This document shows positions 22,001 through 32,756 of a stretch of DNA of 64,000 bases, in pieces. Source of the stretch: Armigeres subalbatus (lineage: Eukaryota; Arthropoda; Insecta; Diptera; Culicidae); the NCBI RefSeq assembly GCF_024139115.2, contig NC_085139.1:137447121-137511120 (forward strand), written 5' to 3'. Position 1 is the stretch's first letter, and each line of letters begins with the position of its first letter. Below the pieces are notes generated by a model that saw only the letters and a list, made by a program, of their open reading frames with translations, did no database searches and was not told where the DNA came from. Position numbers and translations under genes: made by a program.

Positions 22001-22642
22001 TAGACCATTATTTCATCTTCTCGGATAGTCTTAGTTCTATCGAGGCACTCCGGTCGATGAAACCTGTTAAGCACGCATCTTACTTTCTTACAAACATAAG
22101 AGAGCAGATGCGTGTTTTGGTCGAAAGATCATTCAAGATTAGCTTTGTTTGGGTCCCTTCTCACTGCTCAATCTACGGCAATGAGAAGGCAGACTCGCTG
22201 GCAAAGGTGGGCGCACAGGAAGGTGAGGTTTATGATAGACAATTCTCGAGCAACGAGTTTTTCCCATTAGTCCGTCAGAGTACTCTTCAAAGTTGGCAAA
22301 GGAATTGGACACACAATGAACTTGGACGGTGGCTATTTTCCATAGTTCCAAAAGTTTCTGGGCGAGCGTGGTTCAGAGGTGAGGACTTAAGTCGAGGCTT
22401 TATTCGCGTGATGTCGAGACTTATGTCCAATCACTATTCACTAAACGCACATCTGTACAGAATAAACCTTGTCGATAAACTTATGTAGGTGCGGAGCCGG
22501 TTATGATGACATCGATCACGTAGTTTGGTCCTGCTCGGAAAATGACGCCTCCAGAGAGCAATTATTGGATACCCTTGTGGCCCGAGGTAAACAACCCTTC
22601 AGGGAAGTTCGAGGTGTTTTGGGAGATCGTGATGTTGTCTAG
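19046..22642 (+). pseudogene. ORF2 of the I-clade element: endonuclease, RT, RNase H
   Basis: The likely start is the ATG at 19046. A TAG follows 15 codons later, just before WNCHSL, the N-terminal endonuclease motif. The endonuclease (19135-19800) keeps CETWL, GDMNAHGIGWG and SDHMPI. RT spans 19964-21154 and 21070-21927, with YRPIAMLS, LDIKGAFDS, GLPQGSCLSPLLY and the catalytic LADD box near 20983. RNase H (about 21835-22240) keeps FTDGS, AELAAI, FSDSLSS and NEKADSLAK; a lone in-frame TAG at 21925-21927 interrupts it. After 22488 the frame shifts once more, and a Cys/His stretch near 22485-22535 leads to the end at about 22642. Several independent breaks mean it cannot make a full enzyme. 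Confidence 0.82.
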
Positions 22643-22989
22643 GCAGGCCATTTATAGTTTTCTTTGTGCTTCTGACATCAAAATTTAATATTTTGTTTTT
22701 TTCTTCTTTCTTCAAAGTTTTTTTTTTGTTTAGTCTCTGCCTTTTTGTTCCGTAGAGCTCCATAGCTCTTGCCATCCGGAAAATGCTCCCAGTCGAACCA
22801 TTCCTCGAGCATGACGACACGCCACATCGTCACTGACGCCAAATGCCCGGATGAGAAGCTGAAATTTCCTTATCCCAAATCCTAAGCACCGTCCATCCTT
22901 AAACTTTGTAAACTAACCTCGAGTCACCACGAGTATGCTGGCTCCTTCCCCTCTCTTATTAACTGTATAATAAAATGATATTGATTGTA

Positions 22990-23270
22990 TATATCACAAA
23001 GAACCATGGCTCCGTAAAGTGTTATACACGCCTGAGCCAACCAAATAAACGAACTTGGAAAAAGTTCCGATAGTTGCGGTAGTGTTGTTTTTACACAATC
23101 TACGTACTAAACGTAGCAACCCATACGTTCTATCAGTTTGTTGACCTGTCATTACGATTACATGAAATAACAGAAAGCAAGTCAAGATTTGTATTGATAT
23201 CGGTAAAGTATCACTAAAATATTTTATATTTGTCTCTGCTTTATACCAATGGTTGCGGTAGTGTACCTAT
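22990..23270. other. Unassigned spacer between two non-LTR remnants
   Basis: AT-rich and non-coding. The phrase ggttgcggtagtg occurs twice (near 23073 in related form and 23248). It separates the I-clade tail from the 3' end of the RTE-like remnant. Confidence 0.3.
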
Positions 23271-24405
23271 AGTTTTATAATTTATTACCAGACTAAGGCC
23301 GGAGTGCCCTGTGCAGTACACAAAAGTCTTCTCCATTCAGCTCGGTCCATGGCTGTACGTCGCCAACCACGCAGTCTCCGAATGGACCGGGACCGCGAAT
23401 TGTCCTCCACCTGATCGATGCCCGCTGTACACCTCGCCTTCGTGTTCCCGCCGGATCGTTGTCGAGAACCATTTACACCGGATTACTGTCCGTTATTCTG
23501 GCCACGTGCCCGGCCCATCGCAGTCTTCCGATTTTCGCGGTGTGAACGATGGATGGATCTCCCAACAGCTGATGCAACTCGTGGTTCATTCGCCTCCTCC
23601 ACGAACCGTCCGCCATCTGAACCCCACCATAGATGATACGCAGCACTTTCCTTTCGAAAGCTCCCAGTGCACTTTGGTACCCACGAGAATAGAGGTAATA
23701 AACTATAGAGGACGATTGTCGCTGCGGTTCCCTTTGTTATCGTCCCCAAACATGCTGGGTACCTATCTGTCAAAACGTTCTGATTTTTCCTTTGTTTACA
23801 TATAGTGCCCTAACTTCGCCAGCAAAAGATGTTTCGCCAGTGACGACAGCGACAAGCGTCCTCTATAGTTTATTACCTCTATTCCCACGAGCGTCGCCCA
23901 GGTCTCGTGTACATAGGGAACTACTGGTCTAATAAGCGTTTTGTAGATAGTCAATTTGGTCGCTTTGGTTCGGAGTCCAAAGTACGTACGATTTCCTGCC
24001 ATGATGCGTCTCCGAATTTCTCTACTGGTATCGTTATCGGAGGTCACCAGTAAGCCCAAGTACATGAATTCTTCAACCACCTCGATTCCGTCACCACCAA
24101 TACAAAGTCGTGGTGGGTGACTTACGTTGTCCTCTCTTGAGCCTCTTCCTATCAGGTAGTCCAATCCGTTTAGCTTCGCTTTTCAGTCTGATGTAGGCTT
24201 CTTCCATCCTTCCAAAGTTACGTGCCATAATATCAATGTCGTCGGCGAAACCAAATAACTGGACGGACTTCGGACTTGATCAACCTTATCAGTTTATCCG
24301 GAAATCCGTTTTCGTGCATTAGCTGCCATAGCTGGTCCCGATCGAATGTGTCATATGCGGCTTTCAAGTCGATGAATAGATAATGTGTTGGCACGTTGTG
24401 GCAAT
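23270..24405 (-). pseudogene. RTE-like non-LTR retrotransposon, RT and 3' part
   Basis: On the minus strand the remnant runs from an RT fragment (THYLFIDLKAAYDTFDRDQL, near 24390) through LFGFADD (near 24240). The C-terminal region follows (VVEEFMYLGLLVTSDNDTSR near 24080), then RRRMNHELHQLL and WAGHVAR near 23590-23510. The end near 23299 lies shortly before an AATAAATT-type tail. The order and wording fit RTE-type elements of the JAM1 kind. It is 5'-truncated where family A begins at 24406 and is interrupted by a 196-bp MITE at 23688. Frames are broken in several places. The clade call rests on recognition, not on a search. Confidence 0.72.
23688..23883. mobile_element. 196-bp MITE with 8-bp target duplication
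   Basis: The ends AATAGAGGTAATAAACTATA and its complement are inverted for about 35 bp, continuing into gaggacg/cgtcctc and ttgtcgctg/cagcgacaa. The 8-bp direct repeat CCCACGAG flanks it at 23680-23687 and 23884-23891. Removing the element and one repeat joins the RTE-like text on both sides. An 8-bp duplication fits hAT or P-type transposition, but the terminus is not a typical hAT one. Non-coding. Confidence 0.9.
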
Positions 24406-24892
24406 CTTTTTGCCTTTCTCGTATACTAAGTATACGGTAAAGGCTATATGATCGCTCCAAAAACAAACTTTTCTAAAAGGCCCGGAGACCCATAGTGTTA
24501 TATACCAATCGACTCAGTTCGACGAATTGAGGTGATGTCTGTGTGTGTGTATGTGTGTGTGTGTGCACACAAAACGGCGCAAAAAATATCACTTATTTTT
24601 CGGGCACTTATCCTCAACCGATTTGCTCGCAACGAATTGTTTTCGACGGAAAATTCTTTCCCATTGTTTTCTATTGAAAATTGGCCAGGTCGGACTATGG
24701 GATCGGAAATTATGGCCAAAATACAAATTTATACGTAAAAATCGCGTAAAAAATGTCATTCATTTTTCGGGCACTTATCCTCAACCGATTTGCTCGCAAC
24801 AAATTGCATTCGACGCAGAATCTTTTCCCATTGTTTCCTATTGAAAATTGACCAGGTCGGAATATGGAATCGGAAGTTATGGCCAAACTACC
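24406..24892 (+). repeat. Repeat family A, copy 1 (no right end)
   Basis: It starts with the hairpin GCCTTTCTCGTATACTAAGT continuing to ATACGGTAAAGGC. Then come the conserved block cccggagacccatagtgtta, a TG-rich run, and two tandem copies of a ~150-bp module (aaaatgtcactcatttttcg-like to ggaagttatggccaaa). Copy 2 starts directly after it, so the right terminus is missing. Confidence 0.8.
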
Positions 24893-25416
24893 TTTTTGCC
24901 TTCCTCGTATACTAAGTATACGGTAAAGGCTATATGATCGCTCCAAAAACAAACTTTTTATAGAAGGCCCGGAGACCCATAGTGTTATATACCAATCGAC
25001 TCAGTTCGACGAATTGAGGTGATGTCTGTGTGTGTGTGTTTTTTTTTCTTCCTAAACAATGGAGGGGGAATCTGCTCAACAGACATCCTGGGTTGACCAG
25101 GAAGTGCGGGGTTAGGGATCACCGAGGGAGGCAGGACTACATTCCCGACCCGCTAAACCGTTTCCATTGCCGCCAAGCCCATAGTCCCTTCGGTACAACC
25201 AGAAAGTAATGCTTCAAAGGGGGGCCAGTGCACAACGCACCCTCGAGGTTAGCTGCGTGTCCTTGCAGCACCGAACATCGTGACTCGCTTTTTTAGAAGA
25301 ACACCATGGTATCGTGCCAGCGCGTTGCCGACTTTCCAGGTGGCCTTACCACGTCCTATGTCCTCGGAAGGTGGGAAGGGTCGACTTCGCGCCTGCTTCC
25401 CTCTGCACGACTGGTA

Positions 25417-25992
25417 TCAAGAATGATGATGCCGCGTGCACCCCAAATTGACCTTTCTGCGATAGGGCCTATTCGCCAGCACACAGAGGGACTTGCCGAC
25501 GCGGTGCCTACGCCTGCCCCAGCCTTGACGAAGACCCCTTTCCGTCCTCGGGCTCGGAACCCGCCCGGTTGACCGACGCCGCGAAAGCGACAATACCATG
25601 TTGTTCTTCGCGCGGCCACTTGTTCGATAAAAGGATCGAGTTCGACCACAGAGCATGACCACCGGTATGACCCATGAAGCCGACTCCGATCCCTTGGACC
25701 ACCTCTTATTTGCGCCTGAACTAGCCATCCTTGAGTCCACGCGCCACCTTCTGTGTAGCTCCGAGACGATTTGGGCGATAGCCGATAAAACGGCGTTCCA
25801 GCCAACTTTATCTTTACACATCCTCCGAACTAGGTTGTCCGGGGTAGTGTCCAGACCACATGTGGCAAGCATGTGGTCACGCATTGCGCGAAAACGTGAG
25901 CACACGAACAACACGTGTTCCGCCGTTTCCTCTAAACCTGCGCACACCAAACACTCGGGCGAGGCCGAGCAAGCCAGCTGCGTTACCTGCAC
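25417..25992 (-). pseudogene. ORF2 C-terminal remnant of the R1-clade element
   Basis: The first residues (VTQLACSASPECLVCAGLEE) hold the Cys/His motif CLVC...HVLFVC that closes R1-clade ORF2 proteins, followed by a tail of about 150 residues. The start of the frame resembles the very N-terminus of such ORF2s (VTQL), so the deletion seems to have joined the start of ORF2 to its last ~200 codons. No endonuclease or RT motif is left. It is not expected to have catalytic activity. Confidence 0.65.
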
Positions 25993-26029
25993 TGTGATTT
26001 TGCAGCACGCTTAAACGCCGGGCACATCG

Positions 26030-27570
26030 AAACCCCCATGGGGTGCTTGCTGTTCACAGCTTTGCTGGAACAAATCAAACAATTGGGAGGGTTCGTGCAG
26101 CATTGTGCCTTATGTCCCTCCAATCCGCAGCGTCGGCAGAGATTGCTTCTGTTAGGGCCTTTGCAGTCCCATTGCTTGTGCCCCGGTTCCAGGCACAGGG
26201 CATACCGACCATCCCACCTTGACGCTCCCTAACTTGACTACCTTGGAGGCGTCCGCTGCAGATAGCCGAACCAATGCTACCTGCGTCCCTGCCGGACCTT
26301 TCCGTAGCCGAACGGCTGCGGTGGTCGTCTCCACTTCACACTGTCGCCGCAGTGCCGTGACGAGCTCTTCGACTTCAGTGATCTCGTCCAGGTCTTTAAC
26401 CCTTAGATTCACCTCCGTCGTGAGTGCCCTCACCTTGACCGTCTCGCCTAGGACCTCCTCCGCCAACTTCTTGTAGGCGGCGCCCTTTTGCGAGACGCCC
26501 CGCTTCAGCTCGAGTATCATCTCGCCCATCCGGGTACGTCTTATTCGACGTACGTCGGCGCCGAGTTCACCGAGCTTGACGTCACTCCTCATCGCCTTCA
26601 AAACATCCGAGTACTTAGCGTCGTCCGCCGTGATGACTAGGGCATCGTCCCTGGAGCGATTGGCGCCTACCCTAGACTTCTTGCTACCCTCATTCGTCTG
26701 GGCCTTCTTTTCGGCCCTTGACGTCTTCGGTTTCCTCTTGTTCTTGACCAGGGTCCAGGAGGCGTCATTCCCCTCTATTTCCCTGGTCTGGTGCGGCTGA
26801 GAACTTTCAGCCTGCCGTTACCCCTTATCACCGTCTTTCCTGAGTGGACGGACCTTTCCAGGTCCTTCCTCCCCCGGTTTTGGAGGTACCTGACCGGGGT
26901 TCAGCTTCCCAGCCCCACTACCCTTGTTCGGGGTAGTAACCCTCCGCGTTTTGGAGCGGCCCCCAGGGAGCTCATCCTCTGGAGACTGTCTCCCCCGTTT
27001 TTGTGTCTGCTCCGTTGGAGCAGTCACCCCCGACGTACCCGCAAATACTTGAGCCTCAGTCTGGGTAGACTTTGGCACCACCGTCTTCGCTGGCACGCCT
27101 TCGGTCGATTCGACCTTGCCCGAGTCCGCGAATCCTTGGGCCTCAGTCTGGGTAGACCTCGACTCCACCGATTTCACGGGTTTACACTTGGCCGTTCCGA
27201 CCGCCCTCTCCAGCTTGGCGTCCAGCATCGACTTTCGAAGTTTCTGCAAGCTCCTCTTGAGGTCCTTGCTGATATTATGCTTCGATGACGCAAAGTCGAT
27301 GATGGCGTCCAGCTGTTCCGTCGTCACCTCGAAGGCCGAAAGCCCATCGCGTTTGCGGTTCATCGCCTCCACAAGCCATGGGCCGTCAATAACCCCTACC
27401 GGCGTTTTTATAGCCGAGAGGAAGGTTGAGTGACCCACGCTGGCGCTGCGCACTGAGCTGCCGACTATTGCCTCTGGCCTCCTAGGCGGAGACCTGAACA
27501 ACCCACCTCTTGCGAAGGGGTTGTCGCCTACACTACTACCACTAATTGAAGAATTGACTTGGTTTTCCAT
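26030..27570 (-). pseudogene. ORF1 (Gag-like) of the R1-clade element
   Basis: The likely Met is at 27570 (MENQVNSSISG), though the frame is open from 27630. The N-terminal ~250 residues are Ser/Pro/Lys-rich and contain a duplicated STQTEAQ motif (near 27150 and 27055). This part ends at a stop at 26818. A second block in another frame (26601-26152) carries a Leu/Glu/Lys-rich, probably coiled region and the LSAADASKVVKLGSVKVGWS segment before the knuckles. The knuckles themselves (CLEPGHKQWDC, CRRCGLEGHKAQC, CLICSS) are readable at about 26190-26050 after one more frame change. At least two frameshifts break it. The role inferred from the family is RNA packaging. Confidence 0.72.
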
Positions 27571-27798
27571 TTTGGTCCCACGAGTTGCTCGGGAAAAGAG
27601 GTCCACCACGCCAGAGCCCAGGTACCCCACAGGCTCCGTTAAAGGCCTAGCTTTTTATTTCTTCCCCCTGGCCATGCATCCCCTCGGCACGGGTCGCTTG
27701 ACGCCTTGGGATTAGGGGTTAGGGACGATGGTCCCGGTCTAACTCGCAGTGGCCATGGGGAGGGGTCGTCAAGCCCTTGGACAAAGTCCCTGCTGCCC

Positions 27799-27978
<180 letters not shown>

Positions 27979-28342
27979 TGTGCGCACCTGCCCAAAAAAA
28001 ATGTCACTCATTTTTCAGGTACTTATCCTTAATCGATTTACTTGCAACTAACTTTCCTATTGAAAATTTGGTCAGATCGGACTATGGGCTCGGAAGTTAT
28101 GGCCAAAATACCACCTTCTTATTGAAACATTGAGTAAAAAAATGTCACTCATTTTTCAGGCACTTATCCTTAACCGATTTACTCGCAACAAGTTGCATTC
28201 GACGCAGAATACTCTCCCATTGTTTCCTATTGAAAACTGGCCAGATCGGACTATGGGCTCAAGAGTAATGGCCAAAATACTATTTTTATAATGCACGAGA
28301 AAGGCACCATCACCGCTAGGTGGATTAATCAGGTTTTTTTTT

Positions 28343-28675
28343 CAACAAGTGGCCATTGCTTTTCAATGGTCATCATCAATTATTTTGCATTTGTGGAAAT
28401 GCAATCATTGTTGTCTTGGTAGAATGTAGTTCTAGGACAGCGTCTTACATCAACACCTAGCATGTCTGGTTCAGGCGTTAGGGTGCTCGGCTGACAATCA
28501 AATTGTTCGGATATTGACTCGCGCGAATAGAACTATTTTTTTTTTGCAGTTTGCCTAATTGGGGGGGGGACATTTTTACGTGGCACATTATAATTTGTGC
28601 AAGTTGTGACAAAACTGTTACCGAATGTAATTGAGCAATTTTATGATGTGCAATGTGTCCATTATTGAATCTGTC
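28343..28675 (+). repeat. Repeat family G, copy 1 (tRNA-like, uninterrupted)
   Basis: About 330 bp, repeated inverted at 36670-37340 where a Feilai-type SINE sits inside. It contains TGGTTCAGGCG near 28468, an exact fit to a pol III A box (TRGYNNARNNG), and a weaker B-box-like GTTCGGATATTGACTC near 28505. This suggests a tRNA-derived head and so a possible SINE. The text at 28605-28630 is the empty version of the SINE insertion site in copy 2. Confidence 0.65.
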
Positions 28676-29088
28676 GTTTCCGCAAAATGCAAAAACTCGT
28701 AAAGAATACCTTCAGCTTTATATAATAGCTTTTTTTTAAGAAAGCGTATGTTTGAAGTTAGTTGGATCTATTTATTCAACTCGCATCTGCCTGGTCTATG
28801 TTGGAGCAAATATGATTCCTTTAATAAAAGTATTCTCTTTGTGTATTATATCTATTAGGATCGCATCCCGCAACTGTAACATTGGTGGCCTTGTGGTATT
28901 GTATTCATTGAGCATTTACACATATGCTAAGTGTACGATTCCATGGTTCAGAATGTCCACCTAAGTTTAAACAGGCCCATGTAGTTCTGCCTTTTGTTTC
29001 GTTCCGCCCTTCGTTTGCTCTGCCATTCGTATGACACCCACTAATCTCAATAATCTGCGACTAAACTGTTACCGAATGCATCATAAAA
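28676..29088. other. Unassigned AT-rich stretch
   Basis: No terminal repeats or coding frames are convincing. The phrase aaactgttaccgaatg near 29063 echoes family G, so a fragment of that family may be present. Confidence 0.3.
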
Positions 29089-29338
29089 TCTATATACATA
29101 AAAATGAATTTCTGTCTGCCTGAACCTTATAGACTCCGAAACTACAGTACCGATCGAGGTAAAAATTTGTAAGCAGAGGTTTTTGGGGCCGGGGAAGGCT
29201 CTTAGGGTGGCCCGAGACCCCTTCCTCCTTTGGAAAGGGAGGCTCCCATACAAATGAAACAGAAATTTCTACATAACTCGAGAACTAATAAGAGAATAAA
29301 TCAATTTTAAGCGAAAAGAAGTTCGTCAGGTTTGCTAG
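29089..29338 (+). mobile_element. Non-autonomous Helitron-like element
   Basis: It starts TCTATATACATAAAAATGAA and ends with a small hairpin region gcgaaaagaagttcgtc followed by AGGTTTGCTAG. The host base before it is A and the base after is T, as expected of Helitron insertion between A and T. The 5' end matches that of the repeat at 10692-11139. The inner text (ggggccggggaaggctctta, ggaggctcccatacaaatga) is of a kind common in insect Helitron-like repeats. Confidence 0.68.
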
Positions 29339-29409
29339 TATTTCATATATGGGAGGTTATAGGTAACACACTTTCGCAACACACTATGTATACAGTAGCT
29401 CGTAAACTG

Positions 29410-29436
29410 CAACGGTAACGGTAACGGTAACGGTAT
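29410..29436 (+). repeat. Short (CGGTAA)n tandem repeat
   Basis: Four copies of a six-base unit, cggtaa. The surrounding 29339-29750 is AT-rich and otherwise unassigned. Confidence 0.8.
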
Positions 29437-29752
29437 TAGGTTTATTTAAAACTATAGAAGCTTAACCTAAAGATCCCTCAATGATCGCCATGATATTTGA
29501 ATTAGTGGGATTTTCAAATTTCCGTTAAAAAATTTTCTTAAACCTCGTCGTTTGGAATATTTCTTTATGGAATTCAAGCGATTCAGAGTTGTTGCTTAAT
29601 AAGTTAAATGAAACAAATCCCTTATTTTATTGTTTATCCCTTGTTTATTTTTTGATAATTATCAACTATTATTTGGTAGTACAGTAGAACATGTACTCAA
29701 CAAAGAGAAAAATCGTAGGTATTGCACTGCAGCTATAAAGAACCAATAACTA

Positions 29753-29986
29753 CACCCAACCTGCGGTTGTTAGATTTTCCAACAATTCTGTATAAGAATC
29801 TACCAAAACCTGTATAAGAACTGGGCATATGCAAAATTGTATAAGAATCTAACAATTTTGTAAGCTTTTCTTACATTTTTTGAATAATAATATAACAATT
29901 TCGCCCAATTATGCCCAGTTCTTATACAAGTTTTGGTAGATTCTTATACAGAATTGTTAGAAAATCTAACAACTCCCGGTTGGGTG
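29753..29986. mobile_element. TA-flanked MITE with ~80-bp inverted repeats
   Basis: The ends CACCCAACC...GGTTGGGTG are inverted and flanked by TA on both sides (29751-29752, 29987-29988). The arms stay paired for about 80 bp (ttagattttccaacaattct with its complement, agaactgggcata with its complement). A TA duplication points to the Tc1/mariner group. A fragment of the same family lies at 13850-13905. Confidence 0.87.
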
Positions 29987-30716
29987 TATAGTTAACAATT
30001 TGAATACATAGAACATAACATTCAGCATCAAAGAACTATAACTTAAAATAAGAGAACGAACAAAAGTTGAAATAAACAAAAAATAATAATAAAATATACA
30101 ATACCTAAACGTTTCTCATCTGATCAATAATGGCCTTTATAGACAGCTTTGGGATCTTTTTACGGTTGTTAAAAACGTTTGATAATACCGCTTGCTTCTG
30201 CGCTTCGTTCTTCGTGGCAAATCTTTATATTTTCGTCCTAAAGCTACTGCTCGTTCCGCGTAATCAACAACGATTGCTAAACTTACATCGGTTGCCCATT
30301 CGGATGGATCCTGCCTCAATAGTGTATCTTAGGGAATACCCAGCACTTCAAAGAATATTTTAGACTTCTGGCTGACATAGTCTGACAAATCTCCACAAAT
30401 TGTTTTTGTCCGGTTGGTTATAGTGTTGCGTGGAAGTTTTGATCATTTTTCGCTTAACTTCGTTCGGAACTTAATTGTCGAAAAATGCGAAGCATACGTT
30501 TTGTTCATTAAGATAATCCAAATGACGCAACAGCTTTAACTTGGCTACCGATGCTATTTCCCCGTCAATTTCTTTATACTTTTCTTGGGGCGATGATTGC
30601 AAAATGTGCCGAATACCAACCGTGTAAATATATTTTAATAATAAACTGGCACATTCTCTCCAAACCCCTCTGCTCTTCTGCTTTAAGCGCGAATTGTCCT
30701 CTATACAAATTTTAAG

Positions 30717-31591
30717 TGTTTGGTTTTGTTAATTGTGTGTATCGAAGAGATTTTGTATTTTAATAATCGTAAATGTGTATGACAGGATGTTTTTGTGTGA
30801 GTTTGAAGGTTTTTCCCCAGCAGAGTAGGCCCACTTGGCATACAAGAAGATAGCCACTAGGAGCAACCACCTTAACTGCTACCAACCACCCACCAAGCTT
30901 CTTCAACCCACCACCAGGAGCCGCAGGATACGGAGTTGGGAGCGGCCATGATGGGTTGCACAATTGGATGGCACGAAAAAGGGATGAAGACTGTGAAAAG
31001 TCGATGACCGGAGATGGGGTCATGAACCTTGGGGCTGATTGGTCTGGGACAAGTCGTTCACTTACCCGGCAGTCGTGAACAAGACTGGATTGCGTAGTGC
31101 TAATTAGAAGTCTAAATACAAGCAGTTTTAAGTTACCAGATTGTGAGCAGAAGGAGGAAAATCAGGTAACCACCCAACCCCATCTCCAAGCAACTTGCGG
31201 AATACGTGATTTCCGTTTCAATCAAATTAGGACCCCGTTGTTCCACCGTGGTGTCGCTATTCCGACCGCTGTATCTACGATACGGCCCCAGTTCCCGGGG
31301 AGTCCTTGTGTCGTCCTAGAACCCCTTCGCCGGGTAGATTCCGGCACCGTTAATCGAAGACCGTTCCGTCAACATATCGTAGTCCAGGACGCGCAGCTGG
31401 ATCGTCAACTATCCGCCGACGAAACCTTGGTGCCACAATAAAATCGTGAAAATAGTTGAAAAGTGCTGGTAGGTTTTCCTTTAATCAAGTGCGAAGATTC
31501 TCTGTTCCGCGATAAATATTCGAGAGTCTGTCGACCCTGAGGCAGTTGTTTCGGGGAGTCTCGGAAGTGCTCCCGGTTGGCTAGACTGGCA
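30717..31591. mobile_element. 875-bp insertion, possibly a solo LTR
   Basis: It interrupts the transposase-like pseudogene between IYSLKIYF and the next homologous block. It starts TGTTTGG and ends ACTGGCA (TG...CA), with imperfect 5-bp flanks (ttaag, attag). It is richer in GC than the surroundings and has a plus-strand frame (31097-31441) I do not recognise, plus an AATAAA-like motif near 31438. The boundaries come from where the coding similarity stops. Confidence 0.4.
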
Positions 31592-31655
31592 ATTAGAAAA
31601 TAAATCTTTAAACTGTAAATTGCTCTAGCCATCCACCGGGCACGGTGCATTGCTC

Positions 31656-31718
31656 CTACAATAGCACATTAGATCAGTATTAGAATTTAAGTTTTCTAAA
31701 AACAAGTTATTGGCTTAC
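31656..31718 (-). other. 63-nt GT-AG intron in the transposase-like pseudogene
   Basis: On the minus strand the coding text reaches KPPG, then CGGTAAGCCA, a T/A-rich stretch and TATTGTAGGAGCA. Removing 63 nt joins the Gly codon in phase to AMHRARWMARA. The length is typical of insect introns. Confidence 0.75.
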
Positions 31719-32756
31719 CGGGAGGCTTTACTTTGATCTTCGCACCTTGGTACTCATCAACGCCCAACAGCAAGAGTACAAGCAGCAGTAATTCTTTATA
31801 ATTCGCGCGTGAATATACTATATCTATCAGACGATCAGCTTTCTCGTGGAAAATTATTTTGTCATTATCTGAGAAAAAACAGTCGGCCGCTTCATATTCA
31901 GTATTATTAAAACTTCTCCAGGATTTTTGAAATTTTTTGAACAAATTGACCTCCGGACCAGTTGATTTTTCATTCATTGCTGTTTTAAATGCAGACTCCA
32001 GAATAAGTTCGTGGATGTGGTGGCGGCATGGAAAATGGAGTAAATTGCGATTTAGTTTTTTCTCTAGAAGTACAACTGCACCATTATGAACTCCTGAGTT
32101 TGATGCAGTTGTGTCATAAGCTATTGCTTTTATATCAGCTGTTATATTCCATTTTTAAGTTCATCAAAAACACTATCCGCAATTTTCTTCCCTGAACCAC
32201 TTACAATGCTTGGAATCCCAAGGAGCTATTCGTTTCCGTTACCTGAGACTGTAATGGCCAGTCGTTCTTCCGGTTTCTCGCTAGGACCTATTAATAACTG
32301 CTTAGTATCAATGTGTACTACTAAGGCTAAACCTGAAACAATTTTTTCCTTTTGTGTGTTATGTATGGTCTTGCGGCTCTACAACGGTTTATATTAACAA
32401 CTTGCTCTCAATATGGTTAACAAACATAATAATTACCACAACACGATGTCTGCGAACTGAAGAGTGACTGGTGGAGAAACGATCGGTATCAAGGCCTAGG
32501 TCATTTACAATAACTGTCAGGAGAGCTGCTGCTGCGCTATCGGACACCATAGTTCTGTCTAGAACTGACATTTTTCCATTGCTGCATGGAAATAATTTCT
32601 TCTTCTTGGGACGTGGTTCCACGAATTCATCGCCCGATACATCTTCAACTTTCGCGTCACCATACGATTCATATTTTACTGGATTGACTATAAACGTTAC
32701 ATGTAATACAATTAATGGTTTGTATACAAGATTTCACTATATTTATATATCTTATG

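Larger units (their letters stand above)
17316..22990 (+). mobile_element. I-clade (MosquI-like) non-LTR retrotransposon, decayed
   Basis: A leader (about 17316-17679) precedes a Gag-like ORF1 with zinc knuckles. A long ORF2 remnant follows, with endonuclease, reverse transcriptase and RNase H in that order, then a short 3' region ending near an AATAAAATGATATTGATTG tail. RNase H after RT together with the segment around GTWWGAHPEDLIKLYRTTIL fits the I clade. The element is full-length in layout but carries several stops and frameshifts. Both outer ends are approximate and no target duplication was found. Confidence 0.82.
30130..32690 (-). pseudogene. Decayed multi-exon transposase-like gene (DTTASNSG family)
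   Basis: Minus-strand coding text runs from about 32690 to 30130. The N-terminal part (32622-32397) has a basic RPKKKK stretch and VLDRTMVSDSAAAALL. After a possible intron ending near 32340 come LVVHIDTKQLL, LLGIPSIVSGSG (stop just before it), AYDTTASNSGVHNGA near 32110, and CRHHIHELILE near 32020. Then follow NLFKKFQKSW and KPPG|AMHRARWMARAIYSLKI across a 63-nt GT-AG intron at 31656-31718. The C-terminal part resumes at about 30710-30130 (EQNVCFAFFDN, DPSEWA, EAQKQAVLSN) beyond an 875-bp insertion. I recognise the layout from unnamed transposase-like proteins common in arthropods, but cannot name the superfamily. Several stops and frameshifts show it is dead. The introns suggest it never was a processed copy. 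Confidence 0.7.

Noticed and set aside
23311..23805. 164-codon plus-strand ORF
   Set aside because: It runs antisense to the RTE-like C-terminal region and crosses the 196-bp MITE.
26791..27288. 165-codon plus-strand ORF
   Set aside because: Antisense shadow of the R1-clade ORF1, whose low-complexity composition leaves the opposite strand open.
31097..31441. 114-codon plus-strand ORF as a gene
   Set aside because: It lies in an insertion within a pseudogene, has no recognisable motif and no supporting context.
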